In this document: in pieces, positions 53,436 through 61,888 of the stretch
Position numbering within the stretch: the stretch's first letter is position 1
Layout: each line of letters opens with the position of its first letter
Program-made: the position numbers and the translations under genes
NCBI RefSeq assembly: GCF_017873175.1
Contig: NZ_JAGGJW010000012.1
Location: forward strand, 210,677-274,676
Source of the DNA: Neorhizobium petrolearium
GTDB taxonomy: Bacteria; Pseudomonadota; Alphaproteobacteria; Rhizobiales; Rhizobiaceae
Direction of reading: 5' to 3'
Length of the DNA stretch: 64,000 nt
Notes under the pieces: model-generated
The model's database searches: none
What the model was told of the DNA's origin: nothing
Seen by the model: the letters and a program-made list of their open reading frames with translations, nothing else

Positions 53436-53870
53436 TCACGTCGCTTTTTCCCGGCTAGTTGAGGTCGCTCCACTCTTGCGCCCTTGCAGCTCATCCAAGC
53501 TCCACACGCCTGGGCCGACAGCGAAGAAGTAGAGGAAAATAAAGCAATAAAGCATGGCTGCTTCGCCGTGGTTGAGGACGGGAAAGAATCCGTTCGAGCC
53601 GTGCGCAATAAAATACGCGAAGGCCATCAAACCCGAGAGCACGAACGCCACGGGGCGAGTGAAGAGCCCCGCTGCCAGTAACAGGCCGCCAGAAGTTTCA
53701 AGAATTCCGGCAGTATATAACATGGGAGTAAGGGGGTACTCAAAAGGGGCTGGCCAACCGAACAGCTTCATCGCGCCATGCGTGAAGAACGACCCCGCTG
53801 CAAAAATGCGCAAGATACTCAATAGATACGGAGCGAGATTTCTGATGTAGCTTTCTTGCCAGGCGGGCAT
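53436..53870 (-). CDS. DoxX family membrane protein
   Basis: This 144-residue protein has four predicted membrane segments (LLSILRIFAAGSFFTHGAM, LYTAGILETSGGLLLAAGLF, VAFVLSGLMAFAYFIAH, AMLYCFIFLYFFAVGPG). The DoxX pattern includes HGAMKLFGWP and GLFTRPVAFVLSG. The start MPAWQESY has GGAGATAG upstream; a TTG seven codons earlier lacks a ribosome site. It begins 70 bp after the end of the aldehyde oxidoreductase large-subunit gene and may be co-transcribed with it. DoxX-like proteins are linked to thiosulfate or quinone redox in some species, but the function here is unknown. Confidence 0.82.
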   Translation of the reverse strand: MPAWQESYIRNLAPYLLSILRIFAAGSFFTHGAMKLFGWPAPFEYPLTPMLYTAGILETSGGLLLAAGLFTRPVAFVLSGLMAFAYFIAHGSNGFFPVLNHGEAAMLYCFIFLYFFAVGPGVWSLDELQGRKSGATSTSREKAT

Positions 53871-53940
53871 ATCTATCTCCAGGTTAACCAAAATCTATCA
53901 CGCGGAATTCAAATCGAGATGCTCGGCGGATCAGCTTCTT

Positions 53941-56058
53941 TCAAAGAACATCTTCGATGCGGATGGGCAGTTTTCGGATGCGCTTGCCTGTAGCGTGATA
54001 GATCGCGTTGGCGATCGCAGGGGCGGTCCCAAGCATGACAAGCTCGCCCATTCCCTTGACACCGGCCGAGTTGACCATCGGATCAGGCTTGTCGATCAGG
54101 CCCACATCGATCTCCCCGATGTCGGCATTGACCGCCATGACATAGTCGGCAAGGTCATCGTTGAGGTAGCCGGCGAACCGTGGATCGATTTCTGTCTCCT
54201 CCCGGAGCGCCGTGCTGAAACCCCAGACCATCCCACCGTACATCTGTCCTTTCGCCGTCACCGGACTTACAACCCGCCCGATGTCGGCAATACTCACCGC
54301 CAGAGGCATACGGATCCGGCGTGTTCTCGGCTCGATATGGATCTCCACGAACTGCGCGATATAGCTCATGGACGTGAACCCGGGATAGTCGGCCCCTGCA
54401 CCAGCCGCACGCCCGGCGGTCCGGAAGCCCTGTATCGCAGAAGCGTCTTGTCCCGGGGCGAGTTCCGAAACGGTGACTTCGATATAGGGGCGTTTGAGAC
54501 GCGCCAATTGTTCGTGCAGATCACCAGCCGGAGGATTCGCTCCCGCAAGTTCCTCGAATCTGGCTCGCAGGGCCTGTGCCGCCTTTGCCGTTACCGGGAC
54601 AATGCTTGCCGTACCGCGTTCGCCGACCGTCGCCATTTGAGGGCCGACAGTCGTGTCCCCGATCAAAATCTCCAACCGATCGGGGTTGATGTTGAGCCGT
54701 TGAACAATCGTGTTTGCGATGGCGGTACGAATCCCCTGGCCCATCTCGTGCCCGGATGAGATCACTCGTGTGGTGCCGTCTGCCCGAACCCTGAGTGTCG
54801 TCTCGGCGGCAGACCCGGATGCCCCAAAGAGACCGCAGGCAACCCCAAGCCCAACCATCGTGCCGTCACGCAATCGCATCGACCCCGGCTCAGGCGTCCG
54901 CCTGCTCCAATCGAAGCGCCTGGCGCCTTCCGTTAGGCACTCGTTCAGAAAATGAGGCGACAAAGGCTGGCGGGCAATAATGTCCGTTTTCGCTTCGTGA
55001 TCGAGCCGGATCTGTACAGGGTCCTTGCCTAGCGCATACGCCAGCTCATCGATTGCGCTTTCCAATGCAAAACAGGCCGGGAAAGGGTGTGTTCCCCGTG
55101 TATGGCGAGGCGTTTGGCGGTCGATATGGATGTCACCCGCCGTTGCCCGAAAATTCTCGATGGAATAGAGGCGCGCTATGTCCTGATGGTAACCGGAAGA
55201 GCGGAATGCACCGTTGGGGATATTTTCCTGCACAACGTCGTGGGAAATGGCAGTCATCCGCCCGCTCGCGTTTGCCGCAAGCCGGATATGATGAACGCTT
55301 CGGGGCCTGTAGGACGTAATATGGAAAAGCTGGCCGCGTGGGGTCACCAGTTTGACTGGTCGCTGCATCAATCTGGCCGCGTATGCGACCAGCGCGGTCT
55401 GAAGTTTGGGCGGGGATTTTTGCCCGAAGCCGCCGCCGACATAAGCGGATTTGATTGCAACAAGTTCAGGAGAAAGATTGAATGCCTGCGCAAGGGCACT
55501 CTTGACAGCTTCAGTGTTTTGACAACCCTCATAAACAGTTAACCGTTCGCCCGACCATTCTGCGACGGTGCCAAACAGTTCTATCGGATTGTGATGCTGG
55601 GTCGGTGTTTCGAACTCTCCCTCGATGATGGTTGCCGCGTCGCGAAACGCGGTATCGACGTCACCCGCATCGAAGCCTTCTGCCGGGACGCGCGTCGCAC
55701 CCGGGCCTTCCATCAACGGGATGAAGGACACCTTCTCATAGACAGGATTTAACGCTTCGGCGCCTTCAATCGCGGCCTCGATCGTCTCGGCGACAACCAG
55801 CGCAATGGGCTGCCCGAGAAAGGATATCTTCGGCGCGAGCGATGAAACATCTTTTGAGGTTAGTACCCGGATCACACCGGCGATCTGCGTCGCTGGAGTG
55901 ATATCGAGTTCGCGCATCGTGCCTTTTGCGATCCTGGCCGGAACGAGCATTGCGTAAAGCATTCCCGGCAGGATGACGTCGGCTCCATATTGAGCGTTGC
56001 CGAGCACCTTATCACGCGCATCGACTCGAGGAATTGCGGAAAACACTTCTGCAGGCAT
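53941..56058 (-). CDS. paoC: Aldehyde oxidoreductase molybdenum-binding subunit (PaoC-like)
   Basis: This 705-residue catalytic subunit of the xanthine dehydrogenase family is close in length to Escherichia coli PaoC. It shows YVGGGFGQKSPPKLQTAL, RGTHPFPACFALESAIDEL, SGHEMGQGIRTA and the active-site glutamate in GVKGMGELVMLGTAPAIANAI, in parts. The ATG overlaps the FAD-subunit stop (TGATG) with AAAGGAG well spaced upstream; a GTG one codon earlier is less likely. It probably oxidises aldehydes, possibly aromatic ones, in the periplasm after export with the PaoA subunit. No PaoD/XdhC maturation gene is in the window. Confidence 0.88.
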   Translation of the reverse strand: MPAEVFSAIPRVDARDKVLGNAQYGADVILPGMLYAMLVPARIAKGTMRELDITPATQIAGVIRVLTSKDVSSLAPKISFLGQPIALVVAETIEAAIEGAEALNPVYEKVSFIPLMEGPGATRVPAEGFDAGDVDTAFRDAATIIEGEFETPTQHHNPIELFGTVAEWSGERLTVYEGCQNTEAVKSALAQAFNLSPELVAIKSAYVGGGFGQKSPPKLQTALVAYAARLMQRPVKLVTPRGQLFHITSYRPRSVHHIRLAANASGRMTAISHDVVQENIPNGAFRSSGYHQDIARLYSIENFRATAGDIHIDRQTPRHTRGTHPFPACFALESAIDELAYALGKDPVQIRLDHEAKTDIIARQPLSPHFLNECLTEGARRFDWSRRTPEPGSMRLRDGTMVGLGVACGLFGASGSAAETTLRVRADGTTRVISSGHEMGQGIRTAIANTIVQRLNINPDRLEILIGDTTVGPQMATVGERGTASIVPVTAKAAQALRARFEELAGANPPAGDLHEQLARLKRPYIEVTVSELAPGQDASAIQGFRTAGRAAGAGADYPGFTSMSYIAQFVEIHIEPRTRRIRMPLAVSIADIGRVVSPVTAKGQMYGGMVWGFSTALREETEIDPRFAGYLNDDLADYVMAVNADIGEIDVGLIDKPDPMVNSAGVKGMGELVMLGTAPAIANAIYHATGKRIRKLPIRIEDVL

Positions 56059-57071
56059 CACGATCTCCTTTCCGCGGCGATCATCAGGGCATCTGCGATG
56101 ACTCTGGCGCCGAGATCCATCTTGAACGCATTGTGCTGACCTGGACGGGCGCCCCGGAACGCGGCACGGCCGGCCTCAAGCGCAAGCTCGGGTGTCAGCG
56201 TCTTGCCGCGAACCATGTCCTCGGCCGGCTGTGCCCGCCAGGGAACCGTCGCCACTCCACCGAGCGCTATGCGGGCGGTGCGGACAGTGGCCCCGTCCAT
56301 CTCGACTGCAACCGCAGCGGAGGCCAACGCGAAGGCAAAGCTCTCCCGGTCGCGGATCTTGTGATAGGTCGATGCACGGCCCGGCGTTTTCGGGACGGTG
56401 ATGGCCGTTATCAGTTCGGCCGGGTCGACGTTGAATTGCAGATGCGGCGTATCGCTAGGCAGCCGATAGAATTCGGCGATCGGAATGCTGCGCGCTCCGC
56501 CTGGGCCGAAAAGCTCGATGGTTGCATCCATCGCCATCAGCGCCACGGGCCAGTCCCCCGGCGAGACTGCCGTACACGCATCACTAGCGCCGAGAACTGC
56601 ATGGCCGCGATCAAGCCCGCCGATGGCGGCGCAACCGGATCCTGGTTGACGCCTGTTGCATGGATAGACGCCGACCGTGGACGTCGAGCCCGCCCCGTTG
56701 CGGAAATACATGCAGCGAGTGCGTTGCAGAAGATTGCCGCCGACCGTGGCCATGTTGCGCAATTGCTGCGAGGCGGCCTTGAGCAGGCTCTCGGAAAGCA
56801 CCGGATATCCCTCGTGCACAGCCGGCGTGTAGGCGACGTCACCCATCAGCGCCAGGGCGCCGAACCGCAGTACATCACCATCGGTCTCAATAATGTTGAG
56901 GCCTGCGATCCCGGTGAGGTCGATAAGATGCGCCGGACGCTCAACACCGAGTTTCATCAGATCATAGAGCGTTGTTCCCCCGGCGAGGTAGCGCGCATCG
57001 GCACCGGCCGCGGTAAAGGCCTTGACGGCCGCTTCGAGCGTTCCTGCCCGAGTATAGCTGATCGGCCGCAT
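56058..57071 (-). CDS. paoB: Aldehyde oxidoreductase FAD-binding subunit (PaoB-like)
   Basis: This 337-residue subunit has FAD motifs AGGTTLYDLMKLGV near residues 31-44 and ATVGGNLLQRTRC. The cysteines in QRTRCMYF, VYPCNRRQPGSGCAAIGG and ASDACTAVSPGDWPVAL match the insertion that binds an additional [4Fe-4S] cluster in PaoB-type subunits. This distinguishes it from the CoxM-like subunit at the other end of the window. It starts 3 bp after the PaoA-like gene and overlaps the PaoC-like gene. Confidence 0.89.
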   Translation of the reverse strand: MRPISYTRAGTLEAAVKAFTAAGADARYLAGGTTLYDLMKLGVERPAHLIDLTGIAGLNIIETDGDVLRFGALALMGDVAYTPAVHEGYPVLSESLLKAASQQLRNMATVGGNLLQRTRCMYFRNGAGSTSTVGVYPCNRRQPGSGCAAIGGLDRGHAVLGASDACTAVSPGDWPVALMAMDATIELFGPGGARSIPIAEFYRLPSDTPHLQFNVDPAELITAITVPKTPGRASTYHKIRDRESFAFALASAAVAVEMDGATVRTARIALGGVATVPWRAQPAEDMVRGKTLTPELALEAGRAAFRGARPGQHNAFKMDLGARVIADALMIAAERRS

Positions 57072-57074
57072 GGC

Positions 57075-57698
57075 TCAGCCCTCCCTTGAATTGGCTGCCA
57101 CGTCTTCGATGGCAGCAACGATCCCGGCATAGGCGCCGCAGCGACAGATGTTCCCGCTCATAAATTCGCGGATCGAGTCCCTGTTCGTTGCCTGTCCTTG
57201 GTGTACACAGGCGACGGCGGACATGATCTGGCCTGGCGTACAGTAGCCGCACTGCAGCGCGTCGTGATCGATAAAGGCGGTTTGCATGGGATGAAGCGTC
57301 TCACCGCTGGCAAGACCTTCTATCGTCGTCACCTCGCGTCCACTCGCCTTCGCCGCGAGCGTGAGACAGGACACCACAGGGCGTCCGTCGAGATGTATGG
57401 TGCAAGCCCCACACTGACCGTGATCGCATCCTTTCTTCGTTCCGGTGAACCCGAGCCGCTCACGGAGCAAATCGAGAAGCGAAGCGCGGGAATCGATATC
57501 GAGGCTGACCGCTTGACCATTTACCGACATTGAAACGCGGATCGTCGTACCCGTCTCGATAGGTGCCGGCAGTTGCTGTGCTTGGGCATCGGGTTGAAGT
57601 GGGAGGATCGTCGCGGCGGCGACGCCGGCTCCGGTGCCCAAGACGGTGCGGCGCGTGACGCCGGAATGTTGAGTATCTCCCGGGTTTCGGCTCGTCAT
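57075..57698 (-). CDS. paoA: Aldehyde oxidoreductase [2Fe-2S] subunit with Tat signal (PaoA-like)
   Basis: This 207-residue protein has a twin-arginine signal (GVTRRTVLGTGAGVAAATIL) at residues 13-32, so the folded complex should be exported to the periplasm as for PaoABC. The first cluster cysteines are in GCDHGQCGACTIHLDG and VVSC, the second in CGYCTPGQ and CRCGAYAG. AGGAG precedes the ATG; the frame is open upstream but without similarity. The upstream region contains one copy of the conserved boxes also present before the response regulator. Confidence 0.92.
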   Translation of the reverse strand: MTSRNPGDTQHSGVTRRTVLGTGAGVAAATILPLQPDAQAQQLPAPIETGTTIRVSMSVNGQAVSLDIDSRASLLDLLRERLGFTGTKKGCDHGQCGACTIHLDGRPVVSCLTLAAKASGREVTTIEGLASGETLHPMQTAFIDHDALQCGYCTPGQIMSAVACVHQGQATNRDSIREFMSGNICRCGAYAGIVAAIEDVAANSREG

Positions 57699-57756
57699 GA
57701 TAGCGCTCCTGTTATGACTTTGGAAGCAATGCGGCAGACCCGGTAGAAACAAACCG

Positions 57757-57858
57757 TCACCGGCTCGCCGACATAAGGCCATCAATATTCCGGGCCTGTC
57801 GCATGACTGTGCCGCCACGCAGGAAAATTGTCGCAAACTGTCGCGGGCTTGGGCTGTT
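57757..57858. repeat. Copy A of a duplicated control region, upstream of the PaoA-like gene
   Basis: This stretch and the one at 59191-59283 share several conserved blocks in order: GTCACCG, TAATATTCC or CAATATTCC, GACTGTGCCG, and AAAATTGT-GCAAACTGTC (57824-57842). A further shared block, TGCGAAACTTTGGTACACTT, follows at 57991-58010. The conserved blocks are likely binding sites of one regulator. It lies between the PaoA-like gene on the minus strand and a response-regulator remnant on the plus strand. Confidence 0.6.
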
Positions 57859-57984
57859 GACTGCATGTCGTCGCAATCGGCGCGGAGAAACCAGCCGCTA
57901 GAAAATTCAAATGCGGTCTATAAGTGCCGGAAAATACGGAAGAAAAGTAATCTTCCTGCTTGCGGAGGAAAGGGTCGAGGCAGC

Positions 57985-58137
57985 AAATTTTGCGAAACTT
58001 TGGTACACTTCTTCGTGGGAAAGTTCTTTCACACGCGGACGTCGTGGTCGTTGGCGATCACAGTGACATCGCTGATTTCGTTGGTTTTTATCCCATGGCG
58101 CAAGTTCATGAAGGCCGCATGCGGGAAAGCCGTGAAC
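57985..58137 (+). pseudogene. Response-regulator remnant with its promoter box
   Basis: After TGCGAAACTTTGGTACACTT the frame reads ADVVVVGDHSDIADFVGFY, which matches AHVVVVDDHSDIRDLVRQY of the intact response regulator downstream. The first aspartate of the acidic pair is glycine here, and similarity is lost after about 20 residues. It appears to be the 5' end of a decayed paralogue, created when the control region was duplicated. Confidence 0.6.
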
Positions 58138-58180
58138 GCCTCCGATACCAAGACGGCAAAACCGTCTTGGTATCGGAGGC
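58138..58180. repeat. Perfect 19-bp hairpin with 5-base loop
   Basis: Arms GCCTCCGATACCAAGACGG and its exact inverted copy flank CAAAA. The stem is far longer than a normal terminator, and no T-run follows on either strand. It directly follows the response-regulator remnant. It could be a strong RNA hairpin, a small inverted-repeat element or a scar of an inversion. Confidence 0.75.
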
Positions 58181-58375
58181 CGGTGGTACGACGATCAATC
58201 AGGGCGATGAGCTGAATGTGAGTTCTTATGCCGCTTGCGTGAGGGGGCATCAATATTTCACTCAGTGCGGTCGAGCGTAGATGCCAAAGGGGGCTGACCG
58301 CGTCCACGCGACCAGCCACAGCAAGGACGGCATTTATCATTTCCTGTATGTGTACACACCGAAGCAGCAAGTCCT

Positions 58376-59023
58376 TCAGGATGCAATCCGGCAACCTTCA
58401 GAGCTCGCTTCGTTTTTCGTCAGCCGCTGCAATACGACATCGATTTGCTGCGAGAGGAGTCCACAATCGAGAGCATGCCCATAGCGCCGGAACAGGATAG
58501 GGTCCGAGAGTGCCATGAGGCTGTTAAAGATCACCGCGGCCGTTTGTCTGTTGTTGGTCAGGCGAATTTCACCAGCCCTTTGACCCCGTGCGATGATTTC
58601 GGCGACCTTTTCCTCCAGAAAGCGCAAATAGGCTTGCGCCGTACGGCCGTTCTTTTCAATCGCGATAATCATAGCGTCCAAAAGACCAGGCGTGAGGCGC
58701 CTGGATCGCAAATATCGCTCACATAGTTCGGAAAACAACAGGCGCAGATCACCGATCGATGAACCTGAAGATGGCAAGGCCTGCAAGTCGGACTTCAATT
58801 GCCGCATAACATATTGACCGAGCGCATCCGCCAGGTCGATCCGTGTTCGGAAGTGGCGAAAGATGAACGCCTCGCTGACAGACACTGCAGACGCCAATCT
58901 TTTCATAACAGTGTGGTCGAAATCTGTATCTGACACCACCCGGAAGGCTTGTTCCACAAGTTCAGCGCGGACTTGGCTCGACGCTTGAGAAAGCTTGGGA
59001 TTGAACGAGATGGTATGTGTCAT
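58376..59023 (-). CDS. TetR-family transcriptional regulator
   Basis: This 215-residue regulator has a TetR-type helix-turn-helix at about residues 17-62 (VRAELVEQAFRVVSDTDFD, KRLASAVSVSEAFIFRHF) and a C-terminal helical ligand domain. The ATG start (MTHTISFN) is used; a GTG one codon upstream is possible. It is divergent from the response-regulator and RND-efflux genes, where TetR repressors of pumps often lie. It probably controls the efflux genes or itself through the 485-bp region that follows. Confidence 0.82.
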   Translation of the reverse strand: MTHTISFNPKLSQASSQVRAELVEQAFRVVSDTDFDHTVMKRLASAVSVSEAFIFRHFRTRIDLADALGQYVMRQLKSDLQALPSSGSSIGDLRLLFSELCERYLRSRRLTPGLLDAMIIAIEKNGRTAQAYLRFLEEKVAEIIARGQRAGEIRLTNNRQTAAVIFNSLMALSDPILFRRYGHALDCGLLSQQIDVVLQRLTKNEASSEGCRIAS

Positions 59024-59190
59024 CACGTGTTTTCCATTCGTATGCAGCCACGTTTCTATTGCCCCAGTGTTGTCTGTCCGAGCCGCGATGGAACTTGGTG
59101 TAGGTAGCGAGACAGTTCGATCGGCATCGCCGCGTCTCTCGGTTCAATTGGTCAGTGTAGCCGCCTCCGAGAACGACAGACGGGTGGCCA

Positions 59191-59283
59191 GGTCACCGAC
59201 AGTAGCGTTAATATTCCAAGCAGGTCTCAGGACTGTGCCGTTATCCGTAAAAAATTGTAGCAAACTGTCTCAGCTTTATGCGT
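59191..59283. repeat. Copy B of a duplicated control region, upstream of the response regulator
   Basis: This is the counterpart of the region before the PaoA-like gene. It carries TAATATTCC, GACTGTGCCG and AAAATTGTAGCAAACTGTCTC (59251-59271), and 150 bp further on TGTGAAACTTTGATACACTT (59431-59450), which matches copy A at 18 of 20 positions. The last box lies 59 bp before the response-regulator start and could be its autoregulatory site. Confidence 0.6.
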
Positions 59284-59508
59284 TGGGTCGCATGCCACCG
59301 CGCATCCTTTCTATATCACAGCAGTGAGCGCGCCCGAGAGATCCAACCGAACCCGGCAAAGCCCGGCCAAATAGGATAGGAAAGATCAACTAGGCCGATA
59401 GACAGAAGGCCCTGTCTCGCCCCCTTGGTCTGTGAAACTTTGATACACTTTTTTTGGTGCGAGAAAGGGGATTCTTCCTGTATAAAATACCGAAAAGAGG
59501 TTGTGCAA

Positions 59509-60228
59509 ATGCAGGACGCCGCGCATGTCGTGGTCGTTGATGATCACAGCGATATCCGAGATCTCGTTCGACAATATCTCGAGCAACATGGCTATAAGGT
59601 TAGCGTCGCGGACGGCGGTGCATCCTTGCGGCGACTGCTTGAACGTCGAACTGTCGATTTGATCGTTCTCGACGTCATGATGCCGGGAGAGGATGGCCTC
59701 GCGGTATGCAGGCACATACGCACCACATTAAGCATCCCCATCATATTCCTGACGGCAATGGCGGAGGACACTGACCGGATCATCGGTCTTGAGCTCGGAG
59801 CGGATGATTATCTGGTGAAACCGTTTAATCCACGCGAACTGCTGGCCCGTATCAGGGCCGTATTGCGCCGTGCGACCAATCCAGCATCTCATCTGGCAGT
59901 GCAGCAGCCAAAAAACGTTCGCATCGGCCCGTGGCGGCTGAATTTGGGGCGGCAGGAGATTTCCGGTGAAGACGGTGTCGGAATCCCTCTCAGCACCGCG
60001 GAATTTCGCCTTCTCAAAGTCCTTGTCGAGCGACCAGGGCTTATTCTTAGCCGCGAGCAATTGCTGGATCTGACGGTCGGACGGAGCGCCGATATTTTCG
60101 ACCGCAGCATCGACAATCAGGTGAGCCGCCTCCGGAAGAAGATCGAGGAAAATCCCAAGAATCCGTCGATCATCAAGACGCATTGGGGCGGCGGTTATAG
60201 CCTCTCGGCTGAAGTGGCTTTCGAATGA
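59509..60228 (+). CDS. Two-component response regulator, OmpR/PhoB family
   Basis: This 239-residue protein has a receiver domain with acidic residues D11 and D12, phosphoacceptor D55 (LIVLDVMMPGEDG), the conserved threonine in IIFLTAMAED and lysine in YLVKPFNP. The OmpR-type winged DNA-binding domain covers about residues 140-236 (STAEFRLLKVLVERPG, FDRSIDNQVSRLRKKIE). The start MQDAAHVV has AGAGG upstream. It overlaps the histidine kinase gene by 4 nt. The downstream efflux genes are its likely targets. Confidence 0.93.
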   Translation: MQDAAHVVVVDDHSDIRDLVRQYLEQHGYKVSVADGGASLRRLLERRTVDLIVLDVMMPGEDGLAVCRHIRTTLSIPIIFLTAMAEDTDRIIGLELGADDYLVKPFNPRELLARIRAVLRRATNPASHLAVQQPKNVRIGPWRLNLGRQEISGEDGVGIPLSTAEFRLLKVLVERPGLILSREQLLDLTVGRSADIFDRSIDNQVSRLRKKIEENPKNPSIIKTHWGGGYSLSAEVAFE

Positions 60229-61772
60229 TCAAAATTTGGAAGAGAAGCCTCGCGACACAGTTCATCGGTTTCACGCTCGCCGCCTTGATAATCTCGCAGG
60301 CATTGGCGTTTCTGATCTCGTGGGACGAACGCACCGTGGCCCTTAGAGCCGCGGCGAAAAGCGAGTTCTTTAGCCGTGGGGCGTCTATAACCCGGTTGCT
60401 GGAATCGGTCCCCCCACAGCTGCAGGAGCAGGTTCTTCACGCCAGCGAGACAAACTATTCCAAGTTTTGGCTAACGGACCGAGAACCTGAGACCGCAAGC
60501 GTCTGGCGTCTGCAGGCCGTGGAGCAGCTTTCCCGGCAACTCGAAAACTTTGTCGATCTGTCGCAGAAATTCAGCTGGGCCACGCCATCCAAACCACAGT
60601 TGCCCAATCCAAACGAAGTTGCCCGTGAAAATACGGACGAGGAGTGGGCTCGGCCCTTGCCGATCCTGTGGGACCTCCCGCAGCCGGCAAAATTTCTCTA
60701 TTTCGACCGACGTAGAGGGTTTGGGCTCGCGGTCAGGCTGAGTGATGGGCGCTGGTTGAACTTCGCCTTGTACCAGGAGAATACCGGCCGCTGGTGGAAC
60801 TCGAAGTCTCTTACATCAGTGGGATTGACGGCGCTGATCCTGGCATTGATCGGCATCTTCATTGCAAGCCGCATTTCCCGTCCATTGCGCAATCTCGCGC
60901 GGTCAGCGGAGGCGCTCGGACGAGGAGAGAATCTCCCGCCCATTCCGGAGGAGGGGCCTGAAGAGATCCGGCGCACAGCGGAGGCCTTCAACAAGATGCA
61001 AAGCCGTCTGCACCGGTTTGTCGAAGACAGGACCAAAATGCTCGCGGCAATCGGTCACGATCTGCGTACACCGCTGACCTCGCTTCGGTTGAGAACCGAG
61101 TTTGTCACGGACAACGAAACTCAGCGGAAGATGCTGTCGACAATTGATGAACTGCAGGCGATGACGGAGGCAGCCATATCGTTCGCGCGCGGCGAATCCA
61201 CGGCGGAGGAGACACGCGCGATGCAACTCGAGGCTCTCATCGGCAGTATCTGCGATGACCAGGCGGATCTTGGTCATCCGGTAACTTACGTTGAGGGAGA
61301 GAAGACGACCTATCGTTGTCGCCCGGATGGTCTTCGACGCGCAGTTCGAAATCTCGTGGAAAACGCGGTGCGCTATGGCGGGGAGGCCAAGGTCTTCATT
61401 CGGCACACGGCAGCCACGATCGATATTGTTGTCGAGGACCGCGGCCCAGGGATACCCGAGGCTATGAAGGAAAAGGTTTTCGCCCCCTTTTTCCGCCTGG
61501 AAGCATCGCGAAACAGGGACACGGGCGGCATCGGCCTCGGATTGTCGATTGCTCGTGCCGTTGTACGGCAGCATGGCGGTGACATCTTCTTCGTGCCGGG
61601 CGAAATAGGGATGCAGGCCATTATTTCCCTTCCGAGGGAAGGGGAGGTCAGCCCCGTCCCGATCCGGAAGACGAGAGATTGGACATTCAAGCGAGCCTTG
61701 CACGTTGTCTCTCAAGATGTACGTTCATCGGATCGGATCGCCCCTCCATCGCCCCGATCTCGATCACTCTGA
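60225..61772 (+). CDS. Sensor histidine kinase
   Basis: This 515-residue membrane kinase has a first membrane segment at about 11-29 (QFIGFTLAALIISQALAF) and a roughly 165-residue periplasmic domain rich in tryptophan. The second membrane segment is near 188-211, followed by HAMP (ISRPLRNLARSAEALGRGE). The phosphoacceptor is H278 in AIGHDLRTPLTSLRLRTEF. The ATP-binding domain has the N box LRRAVRNLVENAVRYG, G1 VEDRGPGIPEAM and G2 GGIGLGLSIARAVV. The C-terminal 40 residues are unusual, basic and probably unstructured. It forms a pair with the preceding response regulator. Confidence 0.93.
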   Translation: MIKIWKRSLATQFIGFTLAALIISQALAFLISWDERTVALRAAAKSEFFSRGASITRLLESVPPQLQEQVLHASETNYSKFWLTDREPETASVWRLQAVEQLSRQLENFVDLSQKFSWATPSKPQLPNPNEVARENTDEEWARPLPILWDLPQPAKFLYFDRRRGFGLAVRLSDGRWLNFALYQENTGRWWNSKSLTSVGLTALILALIGIFIASRISRPLRNLARSAEALGRGENLPPIPEEGPEEIRRTAEAFNKMQSRLHRFVEDRTKMLAAIGHDLRTPLTSLRLRTEFVTDNETQRKMLSTIDELQAMTEAAISFARGESTAEETRAMQLEALIGSICDDQADLGHPVTYVEGEKTTYRCRPDGLRRAVRNLVENAVRYGGEAKVFIRHTAATIDIVVEDRGPGIPEAMKEKVFAPFFRLEASRNRDTGGIGLGLSIARAVVRQHGGDIFFVPGEIGMQAIISLPREGEVSPVPIRKTRDWTFKRALHVVSQDVRSSDRIAPPSPRSRSL

Positions 61773-61888
61773 TGACCTTTGCGTTTCGACGTCTCTTGCC
61801 AGATGCCCGGCCGCAACGTTTCTTAACAGGATGACATACCGAAACGCGGACTAATCACTACGGTCTGATCCGGGTCATCGGGAGGGAA

